This document shows positions 17,837 through 26,437 of a stretch of 64,000 bases of DNA, one piece after another (positions within the stretch are counted from its first letter, which is position 1; every line of letters starts with the position of its first letter). Under the pieces are notes generated by a model. It had not been told where the DNA came from. It saw only the letters and a program-made list of their open reading frames with translations, and searched no databases. This stretch comes from Fluviibacter phosphoraccumulans. GTDB taxonomy: Bacteria > Pseudomonadota > Gammaproteobacteria > Burkholderiales > Rhodocyclaceae. The DNA is taken from assembly GCF_016110345.1 (NCBI RefSeq), contig NZ_AP019011.1:2046001-2110000 (forward strand). The letters are read 5' to 3'. The translations under genes were made by a program, and so were the position numbers.

Positions 17837-18739
17837 ATGAATACAAAGAACAAATCTCGGGGACTGGGCCGCGGGCTCGACGCCCTGCTCGGTGGCAATG
17901 CCGCCAAGGCTAGTGCTGCCGCAGCAGCTGCCCCGGCGGGCGGTGAAGTGCCGCGCACGCTGCCGGTTAAAGATCTGCAGCCGGGTAAGTATCAGCCGCG
18001 CACACGCATGGATGAGGCCAGTCTGAATGAGTTGGCGTCTTCGATTGCGGCCCAGGGTCTGGTGCAGCCGATCATCGTGCGCCCGCTGGGCGTCGGTGCC
18101 TCGACGCCTTACGAAATTATTGCGGGTGAGCGTCGCTGGCGCGCATCACAGATTGCTGGTCTGAAAGAAGTGCCGGTGCACGTGCATCACATCGCCGATG
18201 AAGCGGCGCTGGCGATGGCGTTGATCGAGAATATTCAGCGGGAAGATCTGAACCCGCTGGAAGAAGCGCAGGGTTTGCGCCGTCTCATTGACGAATTTAA
18301 TTTAACCCACCAGCAGGCCGCCGAAGCCGTTGGGCGTTCGCGCTCGGCGGCAACCAATCTGTTGCGTCTGCTGGACTTGGCGGTGCCGGTGCAGGATCTT
18401 CTGATGCACGGCCGCATCGATATGGGGCATGCGCGTGCGCTGTTGGCGCTGATGGGCAGCGACCAAGTGGCCGTGGCCCAGCATGTCGTGCTCAAGGGTT
18501 TGTCGGTGCGAGAAACCGAAGAGCTGGTGCGTCGTCGGCAGAACGCCAAACCGGCAGCAAAACCCGGTGTCGGCGTGGCGAAAGTTGAAAATTCTGATGT
18601 CACACGGCTGAGCGAAAGACTGGCTGACACCCTGGGTGCCGAAGTCAAAGTTGCGGCTAACAAACGCGGTGCCGGTAAGATCACCATCAGCTTCCAGAGC
18701 CTGGATCAGCTGGATGGATTAATCGAGCGTTTTTTTTGA
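17837..18739 (+). CDS. parB: Chromosome partitioning protein ParB
   Basis: CTPase/DNA-binding protein that loads at parS sites. Seen: basic N-terminus (SRGLGRGLDALLGG), an Ala-rich linker, the ParB/Sulfiredoxin-like domain with box I ELASSIAAQGLVQPIIVRP and the CTP-binding GERRWRASQIAG, the helix-turn-helix around NLTHQQAAEAVGRSRSAATNLLRLL, and the C-terminal dimerisation segment. 300 residues, a usual size. I did not find a convincing parS (TGTTTCACGTGAAACA-like) in the window by eye. Confidence 0.96.
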   Translation: MNTKNKSRGLGRGLDALLGGNAAKASAAAAAAPAGGEVPRTLPVKDLQPGKYQPRTRMDEASLNELASSIAAQGLVQPIIVRPLGVGASTPYEIIAGERRWRASQIAGLKEVPVHVHHIADEAALAMALIENIQREDLNPLEEAQGLRRLIDEFNLTHQQAAEAVGRSRSAATNLLRLLDLAVPVQDLLMHGRIDMGHARALLALMGSDQVAVAQHVVLKGLSVRETEELVRRRQNAKPAAKPGVGVAKVENSDVTRLSERLADTLGAEVKVAANKRGAGKITISFQSLDQLDGLIERFF

Positions 18740-18768
18740 TTGACGGCGGCTCAAGGTCGCCGTATAGT
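18740..18768 (+). promoter_or_regulatory. Sigma-70 type promoter for the atp operon
   Basis: TTGACG (18740-18745) and TATAGT (18763-18768) are exactly 17 bp apart. They begin right after the parB stop codon and lie about 50 bp before atpI. Each hexamer has one or two mismatches to consensus. It is well placed to drive atpIBEFHAGDC. Confidence 0.6.
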
Positions 18769-18819
18769 TACGGCGTTTGAAGGCGCCTTGTTAGGCACAG
18801 CACATAACGCGATGAGGTA

Positions 18820-19167
18820 ATGGTGTTTCGAGTCATACGCCTGCAACTAATCGCAATAATCATAGCTGTGATACTGGCCGGGTTGCTTGCGGGGGGGCGT
18901 GGCAGTATTTCTGCTGCGATCGGAGGCGGGGCGGTTCTACTACCCAATTTTCTGTTCGCGCTGAGATTAGTGTTGGCGTCGGCCGGTCGTGCAACTGTAG
19001 CGACAGCCGGAGTCTTCATCGTCTACGAGTTCCTCAAGCTTGCCCTCACTCTAATTTTGTTGGCGGTTGCCATCGTGGTGTATGCGGACCTTAGCTGGCC
19101 GACTATGCTGCTCAGTATGGCGATCACCTTGCAGGTAAATTTTTTAGCATTGGCGAAAAGAACCTGA
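18820..19167 (+). CDS. atpI: ATP synthase protein I
   Basis: Small membrane protein (115 aa, four hydrophobic segments) encoded at the head of proteobacterial atp operons. AtpI is thought to help assemble the c-ring and is not part of the final enzyme. The sequence GGGAVLLPNFLFALRL resembles the AtpI family. A GATGAGG Shine-Dalgarno precedes the ATG at 18820. It is separated from atpB by 1 nt. Sequence conservation of AtpI is low, so position is a large part of the call. Confidence 0.85.
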   Translation: MVFRVIRLQLIAIIIAVILAGLLAGGRGSISAAIGGGAVLLPNFLFALRLVLASAGRATVATAGVFIVYEFLKLALTLILLAVAIVVYADLSWPTMLLSMAITLQVNFLALAKRT

Positions 19168-19168
19168 G

Positions 19169-20062
19169 ATGGCGACTGAAAACGTAGCGAACGCAGCGGC
19201 CCACAGCGGCCCAACCCAGGGTGAATACATTGTTCACCACTTGACCCACCTGAATTCCACGGGTGAGGCGCAGAAGTCTATTGTCGACTTCTCGGTGCTC
19301 AATCTGGATTCCTTTATATTTTCCACGGCGCTGGGTATCTTGGCCGTCGCATTGCTGGCCTTTGTGGCGCAGCGCGCTACCGCCGGTGTTCCGGGTCGTC
19401 TGCAATCAGCCATTGAAGTGCTGGTGCAAATGGTTGCAGACCAAGCCAAAGGCATTATTCACGACGCCAAGTCCCGCCTGTTCGTTGCACCGTTGGCGCT
19501 GACCGTATTCGTTTGGATCTTCTTCCTGAATGCCATGGATCTGCTGCCACTGGATCTGTTTCCGAAGATCTGGTCGACCTATTACGAAGCTTCGGGGCAT
19601 GACCCGCATCACGCGTTCCTGCGTATTGTGCCGTCGGCTGACTTGAACATCACGCTGGCCATGGCGCTGGGCGTGCTGATTGTCTGTTTGTACTACAACA
19701 TCAAAATCAAGGGTATCGGCGGTTGGGTGCATGAGTTGTTTGCAGCCCCGTTTGGCTCTCACCCGGTGCTGGCGCCGATCAACTTCCTGATGCAGATGAT
19801 CGAGTTCGCCGCTAAAACAATTTCTCACGGCATGCGGTTGTTCGGTAACATGTACGCCGGTGAGCTGGTCTTTATGCTGATTGCCCTGATGGGTGCAGCG
19901 TGGGCCGGTACGCATTCGTTGTCGGGTGGCCTGCTGTTTGCCGGTCACGTGATTGCTGGTTCCATCTGGGCCATCTTCCACATCCTGATTATTACCCTGC
20001 AAGCATTCATCTTCATGATGCTGACGCTGGTGTATGTCGGTCAGGCACACGAATCGCACTAA
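19169..20062 (+). CDS. atpB: F1Fo ATP synthase subunit a
   Basis: Membrane subunit that forms the proton half-channels next to the c-ring. The essential Arg is in MRLFGNMYAGELVFMLI, and FHILIITLQAFIFMMLTLVYVGQA is the C-terminal helix signature. Five to six hydrophobic helices are visible. 297 residues, with a long hydrophilic N-terminus of about 45 residues before the first helix. Second gene of the operon, followed by an 84-bp gap and atpE. Confidence 0.98.
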   Translation: MATENVANAAAHSGPTQGEYIVHHLTHLNSTGEAQKSIVDFSVLNLDSFIFSTALGILAVALLAFVAQRATAGVPGRLQSAIEVLVQMVADQAKGIIHDAKSRLFVAPLALTVFVWIFFLNAMDLLPLDLFPKIWSTYYEASGHDPHHAFLRIVPSADLNITLAMALGVLIVCLYYNIKIKGIGGWVHELFAAPFGSHPVLAPINFLMQMIEFAAKTISHGMRLFGNMYAGELVFMLIALMGAAWAGTHSLSGGLLFAGHVIAGSIWAIFHILIITLQAFIFMMLTLVYVGQAHESH

Positions 20063-20146
20063 GTCTCTTAGTTTTGTAGTTGTAGTTCCCGTTTTTCCTT
20101 TAGTTTTTCTTTAACCCGCTGTTCTTATCCCTTTCAAGGAGTCGTC

Positions 20147-20395
20147 ATGGAACAAATCCTCGGTCTAGTTGCTCTGGCTTCCGGCCTCATCATCGGTCTC
20201 GGTGCTATCGGTGCCTGTATCGGTATCGGCATCATGGGTTCGAAGTATCTTGAAGCTTCGGCTCGTCAGCCAGAACTCATGAACGAACTGCAAACCAAGA
20301 TGTTCCTGCTTGCTGGTCTGATCGACGCCGCATTCCTGATCGGTGTTGGTATCGCGATGATGTTCGCGTTTGCTAACCCGTTCGTGCTGAAGTAA
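20147..20395 (+). CDS. atpE: F1Fo ATP synthase subunit c
   Basis: Proteolipid that forms the rotating ring. An 82-residue hairpin of two helices: the first is glycine-rich (LIIGLGAIGACIGIGIMGSKYLE) and the second carries the proton-binding Asp60 in LAGLIDAAFLIGVG. The polar loop is ARQPELMNELQ. An AAGGAG Shine-Dalgarno lies close before the ATG, as expected for a highly translated subunit. The acidic residue and helix-1 sequence indicate a proton-type ring. No Na+-type signature (Gln in helix 1) is seen. Confidence 0.98.
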   Translation: MEQILGLVALASGLIIGLGAIGACIGIGIMGSKYLEASARQPELMNELQTKMFLLAGLIDAAFLIGVGIAMMFAFANPFVLK

Positions 20396-20428
20396 TCCTG
20401 AACAACCTTTTTCAGGAGGGCACGTAGC

Positions 20429-20899
20429 GTGAACTTAAACGCAACATTATTCGCCCAGCTCATCGTCTTCTTCATACTCGTATGGTTCACGATGAAGTTT
20501 GTCTGGCCGCCGATTACGAAGGCGCTAGATGATCGTGCGAAAAAAATCGCTGATGGCCTGGCTGCAGCAGAACGTGGCAAGCATGAGCTTGAGCTTGCCA
20601 GCAAGCGTTCGGCTGAAGTTGTGCGCGAAGGCAAAGAAAAGTCGGCTGATGTTCTGGCTAACGCTGAAAAGCGTGCAATCCAGATCATTGAAGATGCCAA
20701 GGCTCAGGCCAAGGTTGAAGCTGATCGTATCGTGGCGGCTGCCCGCGGTGATGTCGAACAAGATATTGTTCGTGCCCGTGAACAGCTTCGTGATCAAGTT
20801 GCTGCGCTGGCGGTAGCGGGTGCTGAAAAGATTCTCCGTAAGGAAATCAATGCAAGCGCCCACGCAGAAATTCTGGTTGCCATCAAGCAAGGTCTGTAA
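20429..20899 (+). CDS. atpF: F1Fo ATP synthase subunit b
   Basis: Peripheral-stalk subunit linking Fo to F1. A single N-terminal membrane helix (residues about 5-25, LFAQLIVFFILVWFTMKFVWPPI) is followed by a long charged coiled-coil helix rich in Ala, Glu, Lys and Arg. 156 residues, as in E. coli. It starts with GTG at 20429, preceded by an AGGAGGG Shine-Dalgarno about 8-10 nt upstream. It precedes atpH by 3 nt. Confidence 0.97.
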   Translation: MNLNATLFAQLIVFFILVWFTMKFVWPPITKALDDRAKKIADGLAAAERGKHELELASKRSAEVVREGKEKSADVLANAEKRAIQIIEDAKAQAKVEADRIVAAARGDVEQDIVRAREQLRDQVAALAVAGAEKILRKEINASAHAEILVAIKQGL

Positions 20900-20902
20900 C
20901 CA

Positions 20903-21439
20903 ATGGCTGAATCCCTCACCGTAGCCCGTCCTTACGCCGAAGCGGTCTTCCGCCTCGGTCGCGAGTCAAGCGCGCTAGCCGACTGGAGTGGTTGGCTAGC
21001 CCGTCTGTCGCTGATTGCCAATGAATCGGCAATGCGGGACTGCTTTGGCAATCCGAAGCTGAATTCCCGTCAAGTCACTGACCTTGTGGTGGGCGTGCTC
21101 GGGGTTGAAGCCCCGCAGTCGCTGTCACGTTTTATCGAGGTGCTCGCCGAAAACAAGCGCCTGACACTCCTTCCTGAAATTCAGACTCTTTTCGAAGAGC
21201 TGAAGTCGGATGAAGAAGGTGTGAAGGAGGCGTTGATTGTTAGCGCATTCCCGATGGACGATGCCCAGGTTGCTCAGGTACTGCCTGCACTGGAACAGCA
21301 TTTCTCTTCAAAGCTCAAGCCGCGCGTTACCGTGGACTCCTCGCTGATTGGTGGAGTCAAGGTTGAAGTCGGTGACGAGGTGTTTGACGCCTCGGTGCGT
21401 GGCCAGCTCGACGCTATGGCTGTCGCGTTAAAGAACTAG
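20903..21439 (+). CDS. atpH: F1Fo ATP synthase subunit delta
   Basis: Joins the b-subunit stalk to the top of the alpha3beta3 hexamer. The N-terminal ARPYAEAVFRLGRE and the C-terminal LIGGVKVEVGDEVFDASVRGQLDAM segment are family signatures. 178 residues, normal length. Immediately between atpF and atpA, with 11 nt to atpA. Confidence 0.97.
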   Translation: MAESLTVARPYAEAVFRLGRESSALADWSGWLARLSLIANESAMRDCFGNPKLNSRQVTDLVVGVLGVEAPQSLSRFIEVLAENKRLTLLPEIQTLFEELKSDEEGVKEALIVSAFPMDDAQVAQVLPALEQHFSSKLKPRVTVDSSLIGGVKVEVGDEVFDASVRGQLDAMAVALKN

Positions 21440-21450
21440 GAGTTTTCTAA

Positions 21451-22989
21451 ATGCAACTGAATCCTTCTGAGATCAGCGAGCTGATCAAGAGCAAGATTGA
21501 GAACCTGAGCCTGGGTGCTGAAACCCGGACCCAGGGTACTGTCGTGTCTGTAACTGATGGCATTTGCCGCGTTCACGGTCTGGAAGACGTAATGCAAGGC
21601 GAAATGCTGGAGTTCCCGAACGGCATCATGGGTATGGCCCTGAACCTCGAGCGCGACTCTGTCGGTGCCGTGGTCCTTGGCGAATACGAACAAATTTCGG
21701 AAGGCGACGTCGTCAAGTGTACTGGCCGCATTCTGGAAGTGCCGGTTGGTCCTGAGCTGTGCGGTCGTGTTGTTAACGCCCTCGGTCAGCCGATCGACGG
21801 CAAAGGTCCGCTGGGTAACAAGCTGACCGACAAGATTGAAAAGGTTGCACCGGGCGTGATCTGGCGTAAGTCAGTGTCGCAGCCGCTGCAAACCGGTGTT
21901 AAGGCCGTTGACGCCATGGTGCCGATCGGCCGTGGTCAGCGCGAGCTGATCATTGGTGACCGTCAGACGGGTAAGACCGCTGTCGCCATCGATACCATCA
22001 TTAACCAAAAGGGTCAGGGCGTTACCTGTATCTACGTTGCAGTCGGTCAGAAAGCTTCGACCATTGCCAACGTGGTTCGCGCTCTGGAAGAGCACGGCGC
22101 ACTGGAATACACCATCATCGTTGCTGCTACCGCTTCGGATCCGGCTGCTATGCAGTTCATCGCGCCGTACTCGGGTTGCACGATGGGTGAATACTTCCGT
22201 GACCGCGGTGAGGATGCCCTGATCATTTATGACGATTTGACCAAGCAAGCTTGGGCCTACCGTCAGATTTCTCTGCTGCTGCGCCGCCCACCAGGCCGCG
22301 AAGCTTACCCAGGCGATGTGTTCTATCTGCACTCACGTCTGCTAGAGCGTGCTGCTCGCGTGAGCGAAGAGTACGTTGAGAAGCTGACCAACGGTGAAAT
22401 CAAGGGCAAGACCGGTTCGCTGACCGCACTGCCAGTGATTGAAACTCAGGCAGGTGACGTTTCGGCATTCGTTCCGACCAACGTGATTTCGATTACCGAT
22501 GGCCAGATCTTCCTGGAAACTGACCTTTTCAACGCAGGTATCCGTCCGGCTATTAACGCCGGTATTTCGGTGTCTCGCGTGGGTGGTGCCGCTCAGACCA
22601 AGATCGTTAAGAAGCTGTCGGGTGGTATCCGTACCGACCTCGCCCAGTACCGTGAACTGGCTGCCTTCGCGCAGTTTGCTTCGGATCTGGATGACGCAAC
22701 CCGCAACCAGCTAGAGCGCGGTCGTCGCGTTGTGGAAGTGCTGAAGCAGCCGCAGTATGAGCCGCTCAACGTTTCCAAGCAGGCTGTGGTTCTGTACGCC
22801 ATCACCCGTGGTTACGCCGATGACGTGGAAGTGAACCGTGTACTCGAGTTCACACGCAGTCTGGTGAGCGACATGGAGCACAAGAATGCTGCTCTGATGG
22901 ACAAGATGGAACAGACCAAAGATCTGGATGCTGATTCGGAGAAAGCACTCGTTGCTGCCATCGAAGCTTTCAAGTCCAGCTGGCTTTGA
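21451..22989 (+). CDS. atpA: F1Fo ATP synthase subunit alpha
   Basis: Non-catalytic nucleotide-binding subunit of F1. The P-loop is GDRQTGKTAVAID (near residue 170), and the family signature PAINAGISVSRVGGAAQ is present with its conserved Arg finger. The length of 512-513 residues is standard. The start MQLNPSEISELIKSKIE is the canonical N-terminus, and an AGGAG sits just before it. It is followed 14 nt later by atpG. Confidence 0.99.
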   Translation: MQLNPSEISELIKSKIENLSLGAETRTQGTVVSVTDGICRVHGLEDVMQGEMLEFPNGIMGMALNLERDSVGAVVLGEYEQISEGDVVKCTGRILEVPVGPELCGRVVNALGQPIDGKGPLGNKLTDKIEKVAPGVIWRKSVSQPLQTGVKAVDAMVPIGRGQRELIIGDRQTGKTAVAIDTIINQKGQGVTCIYVAVGQKASTIANVVRALEEHGALEYTIIVAATASDPAAMQFIAPYSGCTMGEYFRDRGEDALIIYDDLTKQAWAYRQISLLLRRPPGREAYPGDVFYLHSRLLERAARVSEEYVEKLTNGEIKGKTGSLTALPVIETQAGDVSAFVPTNVISITDGQIFLETDLFNAGIRPAINAGISVSRVGGAAQTKIVKKLSGGIRTDLAQYRELAAFAQFASDLDDATRNQLERGRRVVEVLKQPQYEPLNVSKQAVVLYAITRGYADDVEVNRVLEFTRSLVSDMEHKNAALMDKMEQTKDLDADSEKALVAAIEAFKSSWL

Positions 22990-23003
22990 TCTAGGAGAGC
23001 GCC

Positions 23004-23867
23004 ATGCCAAGCGGCAAGGAAATCCGTACTAAGATCAAAAGCGTAGAAAATACGCGGAAGATCACCAAAGCCATGGAAATGGTGGCGGCATCCAAAATGC
23101 GCAAAGCGCAGGACCGGATGCTCAAAGCCCGACCATACGGTGAGAAGATCCGCCGCGTTGCTGCGCACCTTTCGCATGCGCTGTCAGAGTACAAGCATCC
23201 GTTCCTCGAGAAGCGTGACCAGATCAAAAAGGTCGGCATCATTCTCGTGACATCGGATAAAGGTCTCTGCGGCGGTTTGAACACCAACGTGCTGCGTCAA
23301 CTCGTCAATAAAATGCGCGAGCTCGACGGCAAAAACGTTAAGGTTCAAGTCACAGCGATTGGTAGCAAAGGCTTCGCATTCCTTCAGCGCAACGGTGCAG
23401 AAGTTTCATCGCATGCTATCGGCCTGGGTGACAACCCGCACATTGACAGCCTCATCGGCCCCGTCAAGGTGCAGATTGATGCCTTCAATGCCGGTGAAAT
23501 CGATGAACTCCACATTGCCTACACACGCTTCGTTAACACGATGCGTCAGGAACCGGTCGTTGAACAGCTGTTGCCGCTAGCCGGTGATACAGTGGGTTCG
23601 GCACCGAGTCGCTGGGATTATGTGTACGAGCCGGATGCCAAGTCCGTGATCGATGATCTGCTGGTGCGTTATCTCGAGGCGCTGGTTTACCAGTCCGTCG
23701 CCGAGAACATCGCATCGGAACAAAGTGCCCGGATGGTAGCCATGAAGGCTGCTTCCGATAACGCCAAGAACGTAATCGAAGAACTGAAGCTGGTCTACAA
23801 CAAGACCCGTCAAGCAGCGATTACGAAAGAGCTGTCCGAGATCGTCAGCGGCGCAGCAGCGGTTTGA
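23004..23867 (+). CDS. atpG: F1Fo ATP synthase subunit gamma
   Basis: Central rotor shaft of F1. The N-terminal helix is typical (KEIRTKIKSVENTRKITKAMEMVAASKM), as is the C-terminal signature SARMVAMKAASDNAKNVIEELKLVYNKTRQA. 287 residues as in E. coli. It lies between atpA and atpD, and a TAGGAGA Shine-Dalgarno precedes the ATG. Confidence 0.98.
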   Translation: MPSGKEIRTKIKSVENTRKITKAMEMVAASKMRKAQDRMLKARPYGEKIRRVAAHLSHALSEYKHPFLEKRDQIKKVGIILVTSDKGLCGGLNTNVLRQLVNKMRELDGKNVKVQVTAIGSKGFAFLQRNGAEVSSHAIGLGDNPHIDSLIGPVKVQIDAFNAGEIDELHIAYTRFVNTMRQEPVVEQLLPLAGDTVGSAPSRWDYVYEPDAKSVIDDLLVRYLEALVYQSVAENIASEQSARMVAMKAASDNAKNVIEELKLVYNKTRQAAITKELSEIVSGAAAV

Positions 23868-23891
23868 ATTTTTTAGCTTAGGGATATAACG

Positions 23892-25295
23892 ATGAGTCAA
23901 GGAACAGTCGTTCAGTGCATCGGTGCTGTGGTTGATATCCAGTTTCCGAAAGAGCACATGCCTAAAGTCTTCGAGGCACTCCGCCTCGACGATAGCGCCA
24001 GCAATAGCCTGGTGGAATCGGGTCTGACTTTTGAAGTTCAACAACAACTCGGTGACGGCATCGCCCGTACCATCGCGCTGGGTTCGACCGATGGTATCCG
24101 CCGCGGCATGAAGGTTAACGCCTCCGGCGCGCCGATCACCATTCCGGTTGGCCACGGTACGCTGGGTCGTATTATGGATGTGCTGGGTCGTCCGATCGAC
24201 GAAGCTGGCCCCATCCAGTACGATGAACTGCGTCCAATTCACCGCGCTGCTCCAGCCTTCGACGAACTGTCGCCGTCGGTTGAGCTGCTCGAAACCGGTA
24301 TCAAGGTGATCGATCTGATCTGTCCGTTCGCTAAGGGCGGTAAAGTGGGTCTGTTCGGTGGCGCCGGTGTGGGCAAGACCGTTAACATGATGGAACTCAT
24401 CAACAACATCGCCAAACAACACGCAGGTCTGTCTGTGTTTGCCGGTGTGGGTGAGCGTACCCGTGAAGGTAACGACTTCTATCATGAAATGAAGGACTCC
24501 AACGTTCTGGATAAGGTTGGCATGGTGTTCGGTCAGATGAACGAACCCCCAGGCAACCGTCTGCGCGTTGCACTGACCGGTCTGACCATGGCTGAGCGTT
24601 TCCGTGACGAAGGCCGTGACATTCTGTTCTTCGTGGATAACATTTATCGTTACACCCTGGCCGGTACCGAAGTGTCCGCGCTGCTGGGTCGTATGCCTTC
24701 TGCTGTGGGCTACCAGCCAACACTGGCTGAAGAAATGGGCCGTCTGCAAGAGCGTATTACCTCGACCAAGACCGGTTCGATTACGTCGATCCAGGCCGTT
24801 TACGTGCCTGCCGATGACTTGACCGACCCGTCGCCTGCGACCACCTTCCTGCACTTGGACTCGACCGTTGTTCTGTCGCGTGACATTGCCGCGCTGGGTA
24901 TCTACCCAGCCGTTGATCCGCTCGACTCGACCTCGCGTCAGCTCGACCCGCACGTGGTGGGTGAAGAGCATTACCGTGTTGCCCGTGGTGTTCAGCAAAC
25001 GCTGCAACGCTACAAAGAACTGCGTGACATCATCGCGATTCTGGGTATGGACGAACTGGCTCCGGACGACAAGCTCGCCGTTGCCCGCGCCCGTAAGATC
25101 CAGCGCTTCCTGTCGCAGCCGTTCCACGTGGCTGAAGTGTTTACCGGTTCTCCAGGTAAGTATGTTTCCCTCAAGGATACGATCAAGGGCTTCAAGATGA
25201 TCGTTGAAGGTGAGCTGGATCATCTGCCGGAGCAGGCTTTCTACATGGTGGGTTCTATCGAAGAAGCCATCGAAAAAGCCAAGACCCTGCAGTAA
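23892..25295 (+). CDS. atpD: F1Fo ATP synthase subunit beta
   Basis: Catalytic subunit of F1. P-loop GGAGVGKTVNMMEL (near residue 155), catalytic Glu in GVGERTREGNDFYHEM, and the ATP synthase alpha/beta signature PAVDPLDSTSR. 467 residues, normal length. High sequence conservation makes the call certain. It is followed by a 54-bp gap to atpC. Confidence 0.99.
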   Translation: MSQGTVVQCIGAVVDIQFPKEHMPKVFEALRLDDSASNSLVESGLTFEVQQQLGDGIARTIALGSTDGIRRGMKVNASGAPITIPVGHGTLGRIMDVLGRPIDEAGPIQYDELRPIHRAAPAFDELSPSVELLETGIKVIDLICPFAKGGKVGLFGGAGVGKTVNMMELINNIAKQHAGLSVFAGVGERTREGNDFYHEMKDSNVLDKVGMVFGQMNEPPGNRLRVALTGLTMAERFRDEGRDILFFVDNIYRYTLAGTEVSALLGRMPSAVGYQPTLAEEMGRLQERITSTKTGSITSIQAVYVPADDLTDPSPATTFLHLDSTVVLSRDIAALGIYPAVDPLDSTSRQLDPHVVGEEHYRVARGVQQTLQRYKELRDIIAILGMDELAPDDKLAVARARKIQRFLSQPFHVAEVFTGSPGKYVSLKDTIKGFKMIVEGELDHLPEQAFYMVGSIEEAIEKAKTLQ

Positions 25296-25349
25296 CCGGA
25301 AGTTCCATCCCCCCGCCGCGCGGTCACGTGCGGCGGATCAGGAGCATAT

Positions 25350-25769
25350 ATGTCATTAAGAATCCATGTAGACGTCGTCAGCGCCGAAGAGATGATTTTC
25401 TCGGGTGAAGCTGATCACGTGGTACTGCCGGGTGAATCGGGCGAGCTGGGTATCTGGCCACGCCACACCCCGCTGCTGACGCGCATCCGCCCGGGTGCCG
25501 TACGCATCAAGCTGCCGGATGGCGGCGAAGAGTTTGTCTACGTTTCCGGCGGCATGCTGGAAGTGCAGCCGACGATGGTTACGGTTCTGGCGGATACCGC
25601 GATCCGTGCTCACGATCTGGATGAAGCTCGTGCTCAGCAGGCCAAGAAGGCTGCCGAGGAGCTGCTGCAGAAGCGTGATAGCAGCATGGATTACGCCAAG
25701 GCTGAAGCCGAACTGGCTGACGCGATTGGTCAGCTGGCTGCCATCAAGAAACTGCGTGGCAAGCACTAA
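25350..25769 (+). CDS. atpC: F1Fo ATP synthase subunit epsilon
   Basis: Rotor subunit and intrinsic inhibitor of F1. N-terminal beta-sandwich (LRIHVDVVSAEEMIFSGEADHVVLPGESGELGIWPRHTPLL) and a C-terminal helical hairpin (ARAQQAKKAAEELLQ and AELADAIGQLAAIKKL). 139 residues. It is the last gene of the operon and is followed by a strong terminator. Confidence 0.97.
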   Translation: MSLRIHVDVVSAEEMIFSGEADHVVLPGESGELGIWPRHTPLLTRIRPGAVRIKLPDGGEEFVYVSGGMLEVQPTMVTVLADTAIRAHDLDEARAQQAKKAAEELLQKRDSSMDYAKAEAELADAIGQLAAIKKLRGKH

Positions 25770-25810
25770 CGCAATACACTAAGTTTCAGGTAGCAATACC
25801 TAAAACGGAA

Positions 25811-25836
25811 AGACCACCTTCGGGTGGTCTTTTTTA
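25811..25836 (+). terminator. Rho-independent terminator of the atp operon
   Basis: An 8-bp stem AGACCACC / GGTGGTCT closed by a TTCG tetraloop, followed by a T-run (25829-25835). This is an ideal intrinsic terminator 42 bp after atpC. It also lies about 11 bp beyond the convergent ubiJ stop codon. Confidence 0.95.
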
Positions 25837-25847
25837 TGCCAGTAAGA

Positions 25848-26432
25848 TTAGCGTCGAGTTAGACGATCAACACGCTGCTGCAGTCGTGCGACATCATTGC
25901 GCAAAGTATCGACCTCATCCATAAAAGCATGTACTTCAGGCGTGGGTACAATAACCGACTGACCTTCGGCCACATGCTCGGTAAATTGGTCCTTTAGACG
26001 GCCAACCAAATCTTCAGCACCTTGCTTGAGTAAGTAAAAGAGGCCCATGGCGCGATGCGCCGCAATGTCGCCAACTTTCGATGCCAGAAAGGCTTCCGGG
26101 TCCGGTCGTATCTGATCCATCACCTCGTTTAATGCATTGGCCAGATCGATATTGCCGCGAATCTTGGCGGCTTTGATGACGCCCTGGCGACCCTGGCTGA
26201 GAAAGAGCACAGCAGCATTGGCTGGCAGATCGATGGCGAGAGTTGGTTCGTCATCGCCAAACACTTGGTGTGCGGCCAGCAAGCCATCTGGTTCGATCGT
26301 GTAGCGCATCAACGACGTGTCGGCCAAGGAGATGCGCAGGGAGGATCCGGCAAAACACGCCAGACGTGATGCCGCCCAAGGATCATCGCGTAGGGCACGG
26401 TTGATGACAGGAAGAGATAGGCTGTGCAACAT
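25848..26432 (-). CDS. ubiJ: Ubiquinone biosynthesis accessory factor UbiJ (SCP2 domain)
   Basis: UbiJ supports the late hydroxylation and methylation steps of ubiquinone synthesis in the soluble Ubi complex, binding the lipid intermediates through its SCP2 domain. The 194-residue protein has an N-terminal SCP2-like part (about residues 15-120, including AIDLPANAAVLFLS and IRGNIDLANALNEVM) and a C-terminal coiled coil (EVDTLRNDVARLQQRVDRLTRR). It lies 5 bp downstream of ubiE on the same strand, the usual UbiE-UbiJ arrangement. UbiK, its known partner, is encoded at 55.8 kb. Confidence 0.85.
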   Translation of the reverse strand: MLHSLSLPVINRALRDDPWAASRLACFAGSSLRISLADTSLMRYTIEPDGLLAAHQVFGDDEPTLAIDLPANAAVLFLSQGRQGVIKAAKIRGNIDLANALNEVMDQIRPDPEAFLASKVGDIAAHRAMGLFYLLKQGAEDLVGRLKDQFTEHVAEGQSVIVPTPEVHAFMDEVDTLRNDVARLQQRVDRLTRR

Positions 26433-26437
26433 GGTGA

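Noticed and set aside
25121..25136. parS-like CGTTCCACGTGGCTGA in atpD
   Set aside because: Shares a CACGTG core but several outer positions mismatch, and the bases are fully explained by conserved AtpD coding (PFHVAEVF).
23577..25223. 548-codon open frame antisense to atpG/atpD
   Set aside because: Opposite highly conserved ATP synthase genes. His/Thr/Gln-rich translation with no motif.
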